Positions 19,815-28,617 of a stretch of 64,000 nt of DNA are shown here, one piece after another. The notes beneath the pieces are model-generated. The model was not told the DNA's origin. It ran no database searches and worked only from the letters and a program-made list of their open reading frames with translations. Source of the stretch: Klebsiella ornithinolytica NBRC 105727 = ATCC 31898 (lineage in GTDB: Bacteria; Pseudomonadota; Gammaproteobacteria; Enterobacterales; Enterobacteriaceae); assembly GCF_001598295.1 (NCBI RefSeq), contig NZ_BCYR01000013.1, positions 1-64,000 on the forward strand, read 5' to 3'. Made by a program: the position numbers and the translations under genes. Numbering within the stretch: position 1 is the stretch's first letter; each line of letters begins with the position of its first letter.

Positions 19815-20024
19815 ATGAAACTCACTGAAAAAATTCGCCGTGACTGGCATTACTACGCGTTTGCGCTGGGATTAATTTTTATTCTGAACGGCGTGGTGGG
19901 GCTGCTGGGCTTTGAAACGCAAGGCTGGCAATCCTATGCCGTCGGGCTGGTGACCTGGGTGATTAGCTTCTGGATTGCAGGAAAGATTATCCGCCGCCGC
20001 CAGACCGGGGTGGAAGAAGCCTAG
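19815..20024 (+). CDS. yaiZ: YaiZ inner-membrane protein (DUF2754)
   Basis: A 69-aa protein with two hydrophobic helices, nearly identical to E. coli YaiZ (IRRDWHYYAFALGLIF, then a VGLLGFETQGWQ stretch). GGAGG lies just upstream of the ATG at 19815. Function is unknown. Longer in-frame starts at 19647 are unlikely. Confidence 0.92.
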   Translation: MKLTEKIRRDWHYYAFALGLIFILNGVVGLLGFETQGWQSYAVGLVTWVISFWIAGKIIRRRQTGVEEA

Positions 20025-20117
20025 GCCGGACGCGTTCTCCGTAGCGGGAAGGTGGCCGGGATTGCGGCGCTGCGTCCCAGATAGCCCGGGTAAGGCGCCA
20101 CGCGCCGTCACCCGGGA
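20024..20117. repeat. Composite REP/BIME-like repeat
   Basis: A canonical REP with CCCGGGTAAGGCG and CGCGCCGTCACCCGGG lies at 20083-20117. It is preceded by a degenerate partner (GGCCGGACGCG, GGCCGGGATTGCGGCG). It fills the gap between the convergent yaiZ and ddlA genes. Confidence 0.65.
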
Positions 20118-20125
20118 AAAGACAA

Positions 20126-21223
20126 TCAGTTCATGGATGTCTTCAGCGCGCGGTCTGCCGCATGGCGCTCCAGCGCCAGTTCAATCAGGCGGCTGATCAG
20201 GCTGGTGTAGTCCAGGCCGCTGGCCTGCCACAGCTTCGGATACATACTGATGTTGGTAAAACCTGGCAGCGTATTGATTTCGTTGATGATAACTTCGTTC
20301 TCTTCCGTCAGGAAAACATCAACGCGGGCCATGCCGCTGCAGCCCAGCGTCTGGTAGGCCTGAATGGCAATATCGCGAATTTTATCGTTGATATCGCTGG
20401 CAATGGCCGCAGGAACCACCACTTTCGCCCCCTGATCGTCGATGTACTTGGTATCGTAGGCGTAGAACTCGCTGTTGAGGACGATTTCGCCGCAGGTACT
20501 GGCCTGAGGATGATCGTTCCCCAGCACCGCACACTCAATTTCCCGTCCTTTAATTCCTTGTTCCACCACCACTTTATGGTCGAATTCAAAGGCCAACGCG
20601 ACCGCCTGCTGGTACTGCTTTTCGCTGTTGACTTTGCTGACGCCTACCGAAGAACCCTGGTTGGCCGGTTTGACGAACAGCGGCAGGCCGAGTTTGTCTT
20701 GCACCTGCGTAAAGCTGAACTGCTGGCGATTGGCGCGGGTCAGGGTGATGAACGGGGCAATCGCCAGTCCGGCATCACGCAGCAGGCGCTTGGTGACGTC
20801 TTTGTCCATACAGGCGGCGGACCCGAGGACGTCGGAACCGACGAAGGGCAGGTTAGCCATGCGCAGCATGCCCTGCAGCGATCCGTCTTCCCCGAGGGTA
20901 CCGTGAACAATCGGGAAAATCACATCGATGGCGGCCAGCGGTTGGCCGCTGTCGGCGTTGATCGGCTGCTGCGCGTCACGGCCAGGAATTTGCGCCAGGG
21001 TGACGTCGGAAGGACGCAGGGCGATACGGGCAGGATCCTGCGGGTTTAACAGATAGTTACCGGCATCGTTGATATGCCAGAGTCCCTGTTTATCAATGCC
21101 GAGCAGAACGACATCAAAGCGTGTTTTATCAATTGCTTCAACGATATTTTTCGCCGATTGCAGCGACACTTCATGTTCTGCCGACTTACCGCCAAAAACG
21201 ATCCCAACCCTCATCTTAGCCAT
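20126..21223 (-). CDS. ddlA: D-alanine--D-alanine ligase A
   Basis: This 365-aa ATP-grasp enzyme makes D-Ala-D-Ala for peptidoglycan. Key stretches are [11 protein letters not shown] near the start, the [15 protein letters not shown] nucleotide loop, and the metal-site [20 protein letters not shown] motif near the end. I chose the ATG at 21223 ([12 protein letters not shown]), which follows GGAAG and gives a length one residue above E. coli DdlA. Upstream in-frame codons reach 21649 but do not look coding. Confidence 0.97.
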   Translation of the reverse strand: MAKMRVGIVFGGKSAEHEVSLQSAKNIVEAIDKTRFDVVLLGIDKQGLWHINDAGNYLLNPQDPARIALRPSDVTLAQIPGRDAQQPINADSGQPLAAIDVIFPIVHGTLGEDGSLQGMLRMANLPFVGSDVLGSAACMDKDVTKRLLRDAGLAIAPFITLTRANRQQFSFTQVQDKLGLPLFVKPANQGSSVGVSKVNSEKQYQQAVALAFEFDHKVVVEQGIKGREIECAVLGNDHPQASTCGEIVLNSEFYAYDTKYIDDQGAKVVVPAAIASDINDKIRDIAIQAYQTLGCSGMARVDVFLTEENEVIINEINTLPGFTNISMYPKLWQASGLDYTSLISRLIELALERHAADRALKTSMN

Positions 21224-21526
21224 TTCAACTTCCATCCTGATGACAACAAAGCACATAACATAGCATGTGCAATGCGCGCATGGCTGCCAGAATGTTGCTC
21301 CTGGAAAGCGGCAGGCTAAAAGCTGTTCGATTGCCGTCCAGCGCACCCTGCAGGTCAGCAGAACGCGCTGAAGGGGCGGCGGTTGGTCCTGATAATGTTC
21401 GACAAAAAATTTAATCGAGCGATAAAACACTAAACTCAGGCTCAGCGCATCTCTGGTAATACGTCGATGAGTGGAAATTGCTAAGCTAGGTAATAATTCA
21501 CAAAAAATTAATGAATACGTGTAGTT
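21224..21526. other. Intergenic region between divergent ddlA and MFS gene
   Basis: About 300 nt without a supportable gene. It should hold both promoters. The part near 21480-21526 is AT-rich, consistent with the MFS promoter. I found no clear operator or terminator. Confidence 0.5.
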
Positions 21527-22726
21527 ATGGAATCCTGGAAGGTCAATCTCATCTCCGTCTGGTTTGGTTGCTTTTTCACCGGCCTGGCGATCAGTCAAAT
21601 TCTGCCTTTTTTGCCGCTTTATGTTTCTCAGCTCGGCGTGACGTCTCACGAGGCGTTATCGATGTGGTCGGGGCTGACGTTCAGCGTCACCTTCCTTGTA
21701 TCGGCTATTGTCTCACCCATGTGGGGCAGTCTGGCCGATCGTAAAGGGCGTAAGCTGATGCTGCTGCGCGCCTCGCTGGGTATGGCGATTGCCATTCTGC
21801 TTCAGGCCTTCGCCACCAACGTCTGGCAGCTGTTTATCCTGCGTGCGGTAATGGGGTTGACCTCAGGCTATATTCCGAACGCGATGGCGCTGGTGGCCTC
21901 TCAGGTACCGCGGGAACGCAGCGGCTGGGCGCTCAGTACGCTATCGACGGCGCAAATCAGCGGCGTTATCGGCGGGCCGCTACTGGGCGGCTTCCTGGCC
22001 GACCATGTTGGGCTGCGGGCGGTCTTTTTTATCACCGCGATTCTGCTGACGGTCAGTTTTCTTGTCACGCTATTTCTGATTAAAGAGGGCGTCCGGCCGC
22101 AGACCAGCAAGGCCGATCGCTTAAGCGGCAGGGAAGTGCTGGCGTCGCTACCTTATCCTGGGCTGGTGATTAGCCTGTTTTTCACAACCCTGGTCATTCA
22201 ACTGTGCAATGGCTCTATCGGCCCCATACTGGCGTTGTTTATCAAGTCAATGGCGCCGGACAGCAACAATATCGCCTTTCTCGCCGGGATGATTGCCGCG
22301 GTACCCGGAGTTTCCGCGCTGATCTCCGCGCCGCGTTTAGGCAAACTTGGCGATCGCATCGGAACCTCGCGCATCCTGCTGGCCACTTTGTGCTGCGCGG
22401 TGGTGATGTTTTTCGCCATGTCGTTCGTCACCACCCCGCTGCAGCTGGGCGTCTTGCGTTTTCTGCTGGGCTTTGCCGATGGCGCAATGTTGCCGGCGGT
22501 GCAGACTCTGCTGCTCAAATACAGCAGTGATAAGGTGACCGGGCGTATTTTCGGTTATAACCAGTCGTTTATGTACCTGGGAAATGTGGTCGGGCCGCTG
22601 ATTGGCGCTTCGGTATCGGCAATGGCCGGTTTTCGCTGGGTCTTTATCGCAACCGCAGTTATCGTGCTGGTTAACCTTTGGCAGCTGGCCGTGATGCTGC
22701 AACGCAGTCGCCGTACCGCCGCCTAG
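21527..22726 (+). CDS. MdtG-like MFS multidrug exporter
   Basis: This 399-aa, 12-helix major-facilitator protein has the drug-efflux motif [15 protein letters not shown] after helix 2. It resembles E. coli MdtG, which confers resistance to fosfomycin and deoxycholate, but the divergence suggests a paralogue. No strong ribosome site precedes the ATG at 21527. It is divergent from ddlA across about 300 nt and followed by a perfect 32-bp palindrome. Substrate is unknown. Confidence 0.8.
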   Translation: MESWKVNLISVWFGCFFTGLAISQILPFLPLYVSQLGVTSHEALSMWSGLTFSVTFLVSAIVSPMWGSLADRKGRKLMLLRASLGMAIAILLQAFATNVWQLFILRAVMGLTSGYIPNAMALVASQVPRERSGWALSTLSTAQISGVIGGPLLGGFLADHVGLRAVFFITAILLTVSFLVTLFLIKEGVRPQTSKADRLSGREVLASLPYPGLVISLFFTTLVIQLCNGSIGPILALFIKSMAPDSNNIAFLAGMIAAVPGVSALISAPRLGKLGDRIGTSRILLATLCCAVVMFFAMSFVTTPLQLGVLRFLLGFADGAMLPAVQTLLLKYSSDKVTGRIFGYNQSFMYLGNVVGPLIGASVSAMAGFRWVFIATAVIVLVNLWQLAVMLQRSRRTAA

Positions 22727-22735
22727 CGCCTTTCT

Positions 22736-22767
22736 CGCGGCATTTACGCCCGGGCGTAAATGCCGCG
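22736..22767. repeat. Perfect 32-bp palindrome after the MdtG-like gene
   Basis: CGCGGCATTTACGCCC is followed directly by its exact reverse complement. Its position 10 nt after the MFS stop suggests a transcription end point, but no run of T follows, so Rho-independent termination is doubtful. Confidence 0.8.
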
Positions 22768-22855
22768 TTCAGATGTCCATCTTCTGCCTGTCTCCTGTAA
22801 ATGTCGCACTGATCACAAATTGATCATTTCTCTTCTTTTCCCTCTTTAAAATACA

Positions 22856-22887
22856 ACTGTTACGCGTATACAGTTACGCATAACAGT
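22856..22887. promoter_or_regulatory. Candidate IdnR/GntR-type operator pair
   Basis: The 32-nt stretch begins ACTGTTA and ends TAACAGT, its reverse complement. It contains two overlapping palindrome-like units, TGTTACGCGTATACA and AGTTACGCATAACAG. These resemble the TGTTACC...GGTAACA sites of GntR-family LacI-type repressors. It lies 19-50 nt before the dehydrogenase start, and the cluster encodes an IdnR-like repressor. Confidence 0.55.
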
Positions 22888-22905
22888 ACATGGAAAAGAG
22901 TTTTT

Positions 22906-23670
22906 ATGAGAAATTTATTCGATTTATCCGGCAAGCGCGCGCTGATCACCGGCTCCGCCAGAGGTATTGGCTATCTGCTGGCGGAAGGTCTGGCGGAGTA
23001 TGGGGCCGAGATTATTATCAATGACCGCACGCAGCAGAAAGCAGACGCCGCGGCGCAGGCGCTGCGTGAGCAGGGCTATCGTGCGACGGGCGTGGCTTTC
23101 GATGTTACCCGCAGCGTCGAGGTTGAACAGGCCATTGCGCGGATTGAGGCGCAGATCGGGGCGATTGATATTTTGATTAACAACGCCGGGATCCAGCGTC
23201 GTTATCCCTTCACCGAATTTCCTGAGGATGAATGGGACCAGGTGATTGAGGTTAACCAGAAAGGGGTTTTCCTTGTTTCTCAGCAGGTGGCTAAATATAT
23301 GATGACGCGCCGCTCAGGGAAAATAATTAATATTTGTTCAATGCAGAGTGAATTAGGTCGTAAGACTATTACACCGTATGCCGCATCGAAAGGGGCGGTC
23401 AAAATGCTGACGCGTGGAATGTGTGTGGAGCTGGCCGAATATAATATTCAGGTTAATGGTATTGCTCCGGGTTATTTTGCCACAGAAATGACCGCAGCAT
23501 TAGTTAACGATCGGGATTTTTCTGCCTGGCTGTATCAAAGAACCCCAGCTGCGCGCTGGGGAAAACCGGAAGAATTAATTGGCGCCGCGGTCTATCTGGC
23601 CTCCCCGGCGGCTAATTTTGTGAATGGACATCTGTTGTTTGTTGATGGCGGGATGCTTGCCGCCGTTTGA
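22906..23670 (+). CDS. IdnO-like SDR oxidoreductase (gluconate 5-dehydrogenase type)
   Basis: This 254-aa short-chain dehydrogenase has the nucleotide motif TGSARGIG at 15-22, NNAG at 92-95, and the catalytic Ser145 with Tyr158-x-x-x-Lys162. The long identical blocks shared with E. coli IdnO (FTEFPE, INICSMQSELGR, TPYAASKGAVKMLTRG) support interconversion of 5-keto-gluconate and gluconate, or a near relative. It leads a three-gene set with a permease and a repressor. The exact sugar acid is not proven. Confidence 0.85.
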   Translation: MRNLFDLSGKRALITGSARGIGYLLAEGLAEYGAEIIINDRTQQKADAAAQALREQGYRATGVAFDVTRSVEVEQAIARIEAQIGAIDILINNAGIQRRYPFTEFPEDEWDQVIEVNQKGVFLVSQQVAKYMMTRRSGKIINICSMQSELGRKTITPYAASKGAVKMLTRGMCVELAEYNIQVNGIAPGYFATEMTAALVNDRDFSAWLYQRTPAARWGKPEELIGAAVYLASPAANFVNGHLLFVDGGMLAAV

Positions 23671-23774
23671 GTCCTGCATCGCCTTTTAGCGGCCGCACGT
23701 CGGCCGCCAAAAAGCTGATGAATATATAAAATAATGACCCCCGTTTGATTATGCACTTTATCTGAGGATGGCAT

Positions 23775-25064
23775 ATGCAAATGCTCGCGAAATTACCAGC
23801 GCGTCGCTGGTGGTATTTAATGCCGGTAATTTTTATTACCTATAGTCTGGCGTATCTCGATCGTGCGAATTATGGTTTTGCCGCCGCTGCCGGTATTGAA
23901 AGTGATTTAGGTATTACCAAAGGAACGGCATCACTGATTGGCGCTTTGTTCTTCCTGGGCTATTTCTTTTTCCAGGTTCCCGGTGCGATGTACGCCGTAA
24001 AACGCAGCGTACGAAAAATGATTTTCTTCAGCCTGGTATTATGGGGCTTTTGCGCGGCGGCCACCGGGTTTGTCAGCAATATTCCGATGTTAATGGTTAT
24101 TCGCTTTACGCTCGGGATCGTCGAGGCGGCGGTGATGCCGGCGATGCTGATTTATATCAGCAACTGGTTTACCAAAACCGAGCGTTCACGCGCCAATACC
24201 TTCCTGATTCTTGGCAACCCGGTGACGGTATTGTGGATGTCGATTGTCTCCGGCTACCTGATTCAGTCCTGGGGCTGGCGGGAAATGTTTATTATCGAAG
24301 GCATTCCGGCGGTGCTATGGGCTATCTGCTGGTGGATTCTGGTGCGGGATAAACCGTCGGAAGTCTCCTGGCTGAATGCGCAGGAGAAGCAGGTTCTGCA
24401 ACAGGCGATGGATAGCGAACAGAGCCATATCAAACCGGTGCGCAACTATGGCGAGGCGCTGCGTTCACGAAACGTAATCATGCTGTGCGCCGTCCATGCG
24501 CTGTGGAGTATCGGGGTTTATGGCTTCATGATGTGGATGCCGTCAATTCTGAAAAATGCCGCGCAGATGGATATCGTTGCCGTCGGTTGGCTGGCGGCGG
24601 TTCCCTATCTGGCGGCGATTTGTCTGATGCTGACGGTCTCCTGGCTGTCGGATAAATTCCAGAATCGTAAACTGTTCATCTGGCCGCTGTTGCTGATTGC
24701 CGCCGTGGCGTTTTTCGGTTCCTGGATGATCGGCAATCAGTCTTTCTGGTTCTCCTACGGGCTGCTGGTTATCGCCGCCGCCTGTATGTATGCGCCGTAT
24801 GGTCCCTTTTTCGCGCTGATCCCGGAGCTGCTGCCGCGCAACGTGTCGGGGGTGTCGATGGGATTAATTAATAGCTTCGGCGCGCTCGGTGCGTTCCTTG
24901 GCGCCTGGCTGGTGGGATATTTGAATGGCATCATGGGCGGGCCTGGCGCGTCGTACACCTTTATGGCCATTGCGCTGCTGGCATCGGTGGTGCTGATGTA
25001 CAACGTGCGGGCCAACGACGATCGAACGGCTGCGCTGATGACGACAAAAAAGCTTGCGGGTTAA
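23775..25064 (+). CDS. MFS permease, anion:cation symporter family (sugar acid uptake)
   Basis: This 429-aa, 12-helix transporter has the ACS-family opening pattern LAYLDRANYGFAAA and the GIVEAAVMPAMLIYISNWF helix region. The family imports organic anions such as glucarate, tartrate and phthalate. Placed between an IdnO-like dehydrogenase and an IdnR-like repressor, it is a good candidate for aldonate uptake. A GAGG site precedes the ATG at 23775. The gap to the previous gene is about 100 nt. Confidence 0.82.
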   Translation: MQMLAKLPARRWWYLMPVIFITYSLAYLDRANYGFAAAAGIESDLGITKGTASLIGALFFLGYFFFQVPGAMYAVKRSVRKMIFFSLVLWGFCAAATGFVSNIPMLMVIRFTLGIVEAAVMPAMLIYISNWFTKTERSRANTFLILGNPVTVLWMSIVSGYLIQSWGWREMFIIEGIPAVLWAICWWILVRDKPSEVSWLNAQEKQVLQQAMDSEQSHIKPVRNYGEALRSRNVIMLCAVHALWSIGVYGFMMWMPSILKNAAQMDIVAVGWLAAVPYLAAICLMLTVSWLSDKFQNRKLFIWPLLLIAAVAFFGSWMIGNQSFWFSYGLLVIAAACMYAPYGPFFALIPELLPRNVSGVSMGLINSFGALGAFLGAWLVGYLNGIMGGPGASYTFMAIALLASVVLMYNVRANDDRTAALMTTKKLAG

Positions 25065-25087
25065 CAGAATCGAAGCTGCTGTGGTAA

Positions 25088-25127
25088 GGTTCTCTGCGAG
25101 CATATGAGTCGTTTGTCGCAGAGAACC
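25088..25127 (+). promoter_or_regulatory. Hairpin directly before the IdnR-like start codon
   Basis: Perfect 12-nt arms GGTTCTCTGCGA and TCGCAGAGAACC enclose a 16-nt loop. The right arm ends 2 nt before the ATG at 25130 and contains the only ribosome-site-like bases (GAGA). It could restrict translation of the repressor or mark the end of the permease transcript. No T-run follows. Confidence 0.6.
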
Positions 25128-25129
25128 CG

Positions 25130-26122
25130 ATGAAAAACAACCGGATGACATTACAGGATATCGCGAACCTGGCCGGGCTTAATAAAATGACGGTCAGCCG
25201 TTATTTACGAGACCCAGGCCAGGTATCGCAGCGTAGCCGTGAATTGATCGCTAAGGTCATGGAAGAGAACAACTATATTCCTAACCGGGCGCCGGAGATT
25301 CTGCTCAATGCCCGCAGTAAAACCATCGGCGTGCTGATTCCCTCCTTTCGTAACCAGATATTCGCCGATGTGCTCGCCGGTATTGAATCCGTCACTTCTG
25401 CCCACCAGTATCAGACCCTGATTGCCAATTACGGCTACGATCCGCAGCGTGAAGAGCGCGAAGTGCTCAATTTACTCTCCTACAATATCGATGGGCTGAT
25501 TCTCACCGGCAAGCAGCACACTGACCGCATGATCCAGTATGTCCGCGCCAGCGGCATCCCGGTCGCGGAGCTGATGGACATCGGCGGGCAGCCGCTCGAT
25601 ATCCAGGTGGGATTTGATAACGAGAAAGCCGGCTGGGATATGGCTCATGCGTTTCTCGAAAGCGGCAAACGAAAAATCGCCTTTTTTGGTTCGATGGACG
25701 ATCCCCGCGATGTGAGTCGTTTCCGCGGGACTGAACAGGCGGTGGCGGCCTGTGGCCTGCAGGCGTATCACATCACGCCGCGTACCATCTCCTCGGTGGC
25801 GCTGGGCCGGCAGATGTTCCTGCAAATGCAGCAGTCGCACCCGGATATCGACGCGATTTTTTGTACCAATGACGATCTGGCGGTCGGCGTGCTGCTGGAG
25901 TGTCAGGCGCAGGGGATTGCGGTGCCGCAGGAGATAGCGATTGCCGGCTTCCACGGGCTGGAAATTGGTCGCGCGCGGCTGCAAAAAATCGCCAGCGTCA
26001 TTACTCCTCGTTATGACATCGGTAAAACGGCGAGTGAAATCCTGATTGCCCGTCTGGCGGGGAAAGACGCGCCAGATAGCGTGAATTTGGCCTATCAGAT
26101 ATATTATGGCGATACGTTATAA
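25130..26122 (+). CDS. LacI/GntR-family repressor, IdnR-like
   Basis: This 330-aa regulator has an N-terminal LacI helix-turn-helix (MTLQDIANLAGLNKMTVSRYL) and a periplasmic-binding-protein-like effector domain. Shared blocks with E. coli IdnR (LLSYNIDGLIL, IAGFHGLEIGR, ASVITPRYDIG) point to a sugar-acid effector. It probably binds the palindromes at 22856-22887. The start is the ATG immediately after a strong hairpin. Confidence 0.87.
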   Translation: MKNNRMTLQDIANLAGLNKMTVSRYLRDPGQVSQRSRELIAKVMEENNYIPNRAPEILLNARSKTIGVLIPSFRNQIFADVLAGIESVTSAHQYQTLIANYGYDPQREEREVLNLLSYNIDGLILTGKQHTDRMIQYVRASGIPVAELMDIGGQPLDIQVGFDNEKAGWDMAHAFLESGKRKIAFFGSMDDPRDVSRFRGTEQAVAACGLQAYHITPRTISSVALGRQMFLQMQQSHPDIDAIFCTNDDLAVGVLLECQAQGIAVPQEIAIAGFHGLEIGRARLQKIASVITPRYDIGKTASEILIARLAGKDAPDSVNLAYQIYYGDTL

Positions 26123-26174
26123 TTATTACCGGAATAGCAATATTCTTTTTTATTATTATCTATTGAATTTAGTT

Positions 26175-26228
26175 ATGAAAGGTATTGTTCTTGCCTTGAG
26201 TTTATTCCTGGTGGCGATCGTCGAATGA
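26175..26228 (+). CDS. Possible 17-aa hydrophobic small protein
   Basis: ATG AAA then fifteen further codons and TGA would give a 17-residue peptide, MKGIVLALSLFLVAIVE, which resembles a single membrane helix. There is no good ribosome site, so this is a weak candidate. It lies in the 229-nt gap before iraP. Confidence 0.2.
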   Translation: MKGIVLALSLFLVAIVE

Positions 26229-26351
26229 GCAAAACGTTTCGCTTATTATATTGAGAGATAAACAACCATTTTTAAAAAATAATACTGGTATCCGATGGCG
26301 AATGTATGACATAACTAGCAAATAATGGAACCCGCATAAGGATACAGTGCT

Positions 26352-26612
26352 GTGAAGAATCTGATTGCTGAACTACTGGTAAACCTGGCGCAAAAGGAGG
26401 AAGAAGCGAAGGAACTGACGGTGCAGGTTGAGGCGCTGGAAGTTGTCGTGACGGCGCTGCTTCGCCATATGGCGCAGGATGCGCAGCAGGCACTAATTAA
26501 CGATATTGAGCACGCTATTGAGCAGGCGAGCCCCGGTCCGCTGGTGGACGATCGCGATGCTCAGCTGCTGCAGCAATATATAAAAAAGCTGTTACGGCAT
26601 CCGCGTAGTTAG
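26352..26612 (+). CDS. iraP: Anti-adaptor protein IraP
   Basis: This 86-aa protein matches E. coli IraP in length and pattern ([22 protein letters not shown]). Residues about 13-33 are predicted to form a coiled coil. IraP blocks the adaptor RssB and so stabilises sigma-S during phosphate or magnesium limitation. The start codon is GTG at 26352, with AAGGA 9 nt upstream. It lies just before phoA as in E. coli. Confidence 0.93.
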   Translation: MKNLIAELLVNLAQKEEEAKELTVQVEALEVVVTALLRHMAQDAQQALINDIEHAIEQASPGPLVDDRDAQLLQQYIKKLLRHPRS

Positions 26613-26634
26613 TTCTTTTGACAGGACATGGATG

Positions 26635-26666
26635 CTGTCATTTTACTGTCATCTCGCTTTTATAAA
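26635..26666 (+). promoter_or_regulatory. Pho box and -10 element of phoA
   Basis: Two direct CTGTCA repeats at 26635 and 26646 are spaced 11 nt apart, as in the PhoB-binding Pho box. TATAAAG at 26661 fits the -10 element, with the Pho box replacing a -35. The same layout is found at E. coli phoA. Confidence 0.85.
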
Positions 26667-26714
26667 GTCTCCCTCGTTTTGTTTTTTAAGTATTTTTACA
26701 TGGAGACGACAAAA

Positions 26715-28130
26715 GTGAAATTAAACGCCCTCTTTATTGCCCTGTTACCTCTGCTGGGCTCCCCGGTTATTCATGCAGAAACCACTGCTGCCCCGGTTCT
26801 GGAAAATCGTGCCGCTCAGGGCGATATCACCACGCCCGGCGGCGCGCGCCGCTTAAGCGGCGATCAAACTGCCGCGCTGCAGGCTTCGTTAATCAACAAA
26901 CCCGCAAAAAATATTATTTTGCTGATTGGCGACGGGATGGGCGACTCTGAAATTACGGCGGCGCGCAATTATGCCGAAGGCGCCGGCGGTTTCTTTAAGG
27001 GCATTGATGCGCTGCCGCTGACCGGTCAGTACACACATTATTCTCTGGATAAGAAAACCGGCAAACCGGATTACGTCACCGATTCCGCCGCGTCCGCGAC
27101 CGCCTGGACCACCGGCGTAAAAAGCTATAACGGCGCGCTGGGGGTTGATATCCATGAAAAAGATCATCAGACCATCCTCGAACTGGCGAAAGCCGCAGGG
27201 TTTGCCACCGGCAATGTCTCCACGGCAGAGCTGCAGGATGCCACGCCAGCGGCGCTGGTCGCACACGTGACTTCGCGTAAATGCTATGGCCCGAGCGTCA
27301 CCAGCGAAAAATGTCCCGGCAACGCGCTGGAAAAGGGCGGTAAAGGCTCAATTACCGAGCAGTTGCTGAATGCCCGTGCGGACGTGACCTTAGGCGGCGG
27401 GGCCAAAACTTTCGCCGAAACCGCGACGGCCGGTGAATGGCAGGGCAAAACGCTGCATGAGCAGGCCATTGCCCGCGGCTACCAGATTGTCACCGATGCC
27501 AGCTCGCTGGCCGCGGTCAGCGAAGCCAACCAGGGCAAACCGCTGCTGGGTCTTTTCGCCGACGGCAACATGCCGGTGCGCTGGGAAGGGCCGAAAGCCT
27601 CTTACCACGGAAATATTGATAAGCCGGCGATAACCTGCACCCCGAACGGCAAACGTGACGCTTCCGTTCCGACGCTGGCGCAGATGACCGAGAAAGCGAT
27701 CGATCTTCTGAGCAGCAACGAGAAAGGATTCTTCCTGCAGGTTGAGGGCGCCTCCATTGATAAGCAGGATCATGCGGCGAACCCGTGCGGTCAGATTGGC
27801 GAAACCGTCGACCTTGATGAAGCGGTACAAAAAGCGCTGGAGTTTGCCAAAAAAGAGGGTAACACGCTGGTCGTTGTCACCGCTGACCATGCGCACGCCA
27901 GCCAGATTATTCCGGCCGATTCCAAAGCTCCGGGCCTGACTCAGGCGCTGACGACCAAAGACGGCTCGGTGATGGTCATTAGCTACGGCAACTCGGAAGA
28001 GGAGTCGATGGAACATACCGGCACGCAGCTGCGCATTGCCGCCTACGGTCCGCATGCCGCAAACGTGGTGGGCTTAACCGATCAGACCGATCTGTTCTAC
28101 ACCATGAAAGCCGCGCTGGGCCTGAAATAA
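26715..28130 (+). CDS. phoA: Alkaline phosphatase
   Basis: This 471-aa precursor has a signal peptide ending VIHA at residue 21 and is exported to the periplasm, where it frees phosphate from monoesters. The nucleophile is Ser124 in [11 protein letters not shown]. Metal ligands lie in [19 protein letters not shown] and TADHAHASQ, and four Cys would form two disulfides. I chose the GTG at 26715 with GGAG upstream, the same start type and length as E. coli PhoA. A longer reading frame opens at 26628 but starts inside the Pho box. Confidence 0.98.
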   Translation: MKLNALFIALLPLLGSPVIHAETTAAPVLENRAAQGDITTPGGARRLSGDQTAALQASLINKPAKNIILLIGDGMGDSEITAARNYAEGAGGFFKGIDALPLTGQYTHYSLDKKTGKPDYVTDSAASATAWTTGVKSYNGALGVDIHEKDHQTILELAKAAGFATGNVSTAELQDATPAALVAHVTSRKCYGPSVTSEKCPGNALEKGGKGSITEQLLNARADVTLGGGAKTFAETATAGEWQGKTLHEQAIARGYQIVTDASSLAAVSEANQGKPLLGLFADGNMPVRWEGPKASYHGNIDKPAITCTPNGKRDASVPTLAQMTEKAIDLLSSNEKGFFLQVEGASIDKQDHAANPCGQIGETVDLDEAVQKALEFAKKEGNTLVVVTADHAHASQIIPADSKAPGLTQALTTKDGSVMVISYGNSEEESMEHTGTQLRIAAYGPHAANVVGLTDQTDLFYTMKAALGLK

Positions 28131-28136
28131 GCCGCT

Positions 28137-28172
28137 GCCGATGGTGAATTGTGGCCATCGGCTGGTTTTTTT
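28137..28172 (+). terminator. Rho-independent terminator of phoA
   Basis: Stem GCCGATGG/CCATCGGC with a 10-nt loop is followed by a run of seven T. It begins 6 nt after the phoA stop. Confidence 0.85.
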
Positions 28173-28221
28173 CCCATCAGCGACCAGACTTACAGAGATT
28201 GACTGACAAAAGGATGGTGTG

Positions 28222-28542
28222 ATGAAAATAACATTGTTGGTAACTCTGCTTTTTGGTCTTATCTTTGTGACGGCGGTGAATGCCGCGGAAAAAACGCCCA
28301 CGCCCCAGCAGCAAAAAATGACGACCTGCAACAAAGAGGCCTCGTCGAAATCGCTGAAAGGGGATGAGCGTAAAGCATTTATGAGTCAGTGCCTCAAGAA
28401 AGATGCGCCGGCGCCGGAAAGTAAGGGGCTGACGCCTCAGCAGCAAAAAATGCGCGAGTGCAACGGTCAGGCGACCCAGCAGTCTCTGAAAGGGGACGAT
28501 CGTAATAAGTTTATGAGTGCCTGCCTGAAGAAACAGGGATAA
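28222..28542 (+). CDS. psiF: PsiF phosphate-starvation-inducible protein
   Basis: This 106-aa protein has a signal peptide ending VNAA and two tandem PsiF repeats, each with TPQQQKM...C...SLKGD...FMS.CLKK. Length and sequence follow E. coli PsiF. Function is unknown; it is co-regulated with phoA. The ATG at 28222 is preferred over the adjacent GTG, with AAGGA upstream. A terminator separates it from phoA, so reduced readthrough expression is expected. Confidence 0.93.
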   Translation: MKITLLVTLLFGLIFVTAVNAAEKTPTPQQQKMTTCNKEASSKSLKGDERKAFMSQCLKKDAPAPESKGLTPQQQKMRECNGQATQQSLKGDDRNKFMSACLKKQG

Positions 28543-28570
28543 GCGGGCGCGGGTCGAAGCTGATGGGGTA

Positions 28571-28597
28571 AAAACGGGTGAGGAGACTCCTCACCCG
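28571..28597 (-). terminator. Terminator between psiF and proC
   Basis: Stem CGGGTGAGG/CCTCACCCG at 28575-28597 with a 5-nt loop. Read on the minus strand it is followed by TTTT, so it suits proC and may also stop psiF transcripts. Confidence 0.75.
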
Positions 28598-28617
28598 ATA
28601 TCGACACGAGGCGGGGA

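Noticed and set aside
20162-21049. 295-aa plus-strand frame opposite ddlA
   Set aside because: Antisense of a strongly conserved ATP-grasp enzyme.
21224-21649. N-terminal extension of ddlA
   Set aside because: The ATG at 21223 has a ribosome site and matches the family start; the extension is not similar to any Ddl.
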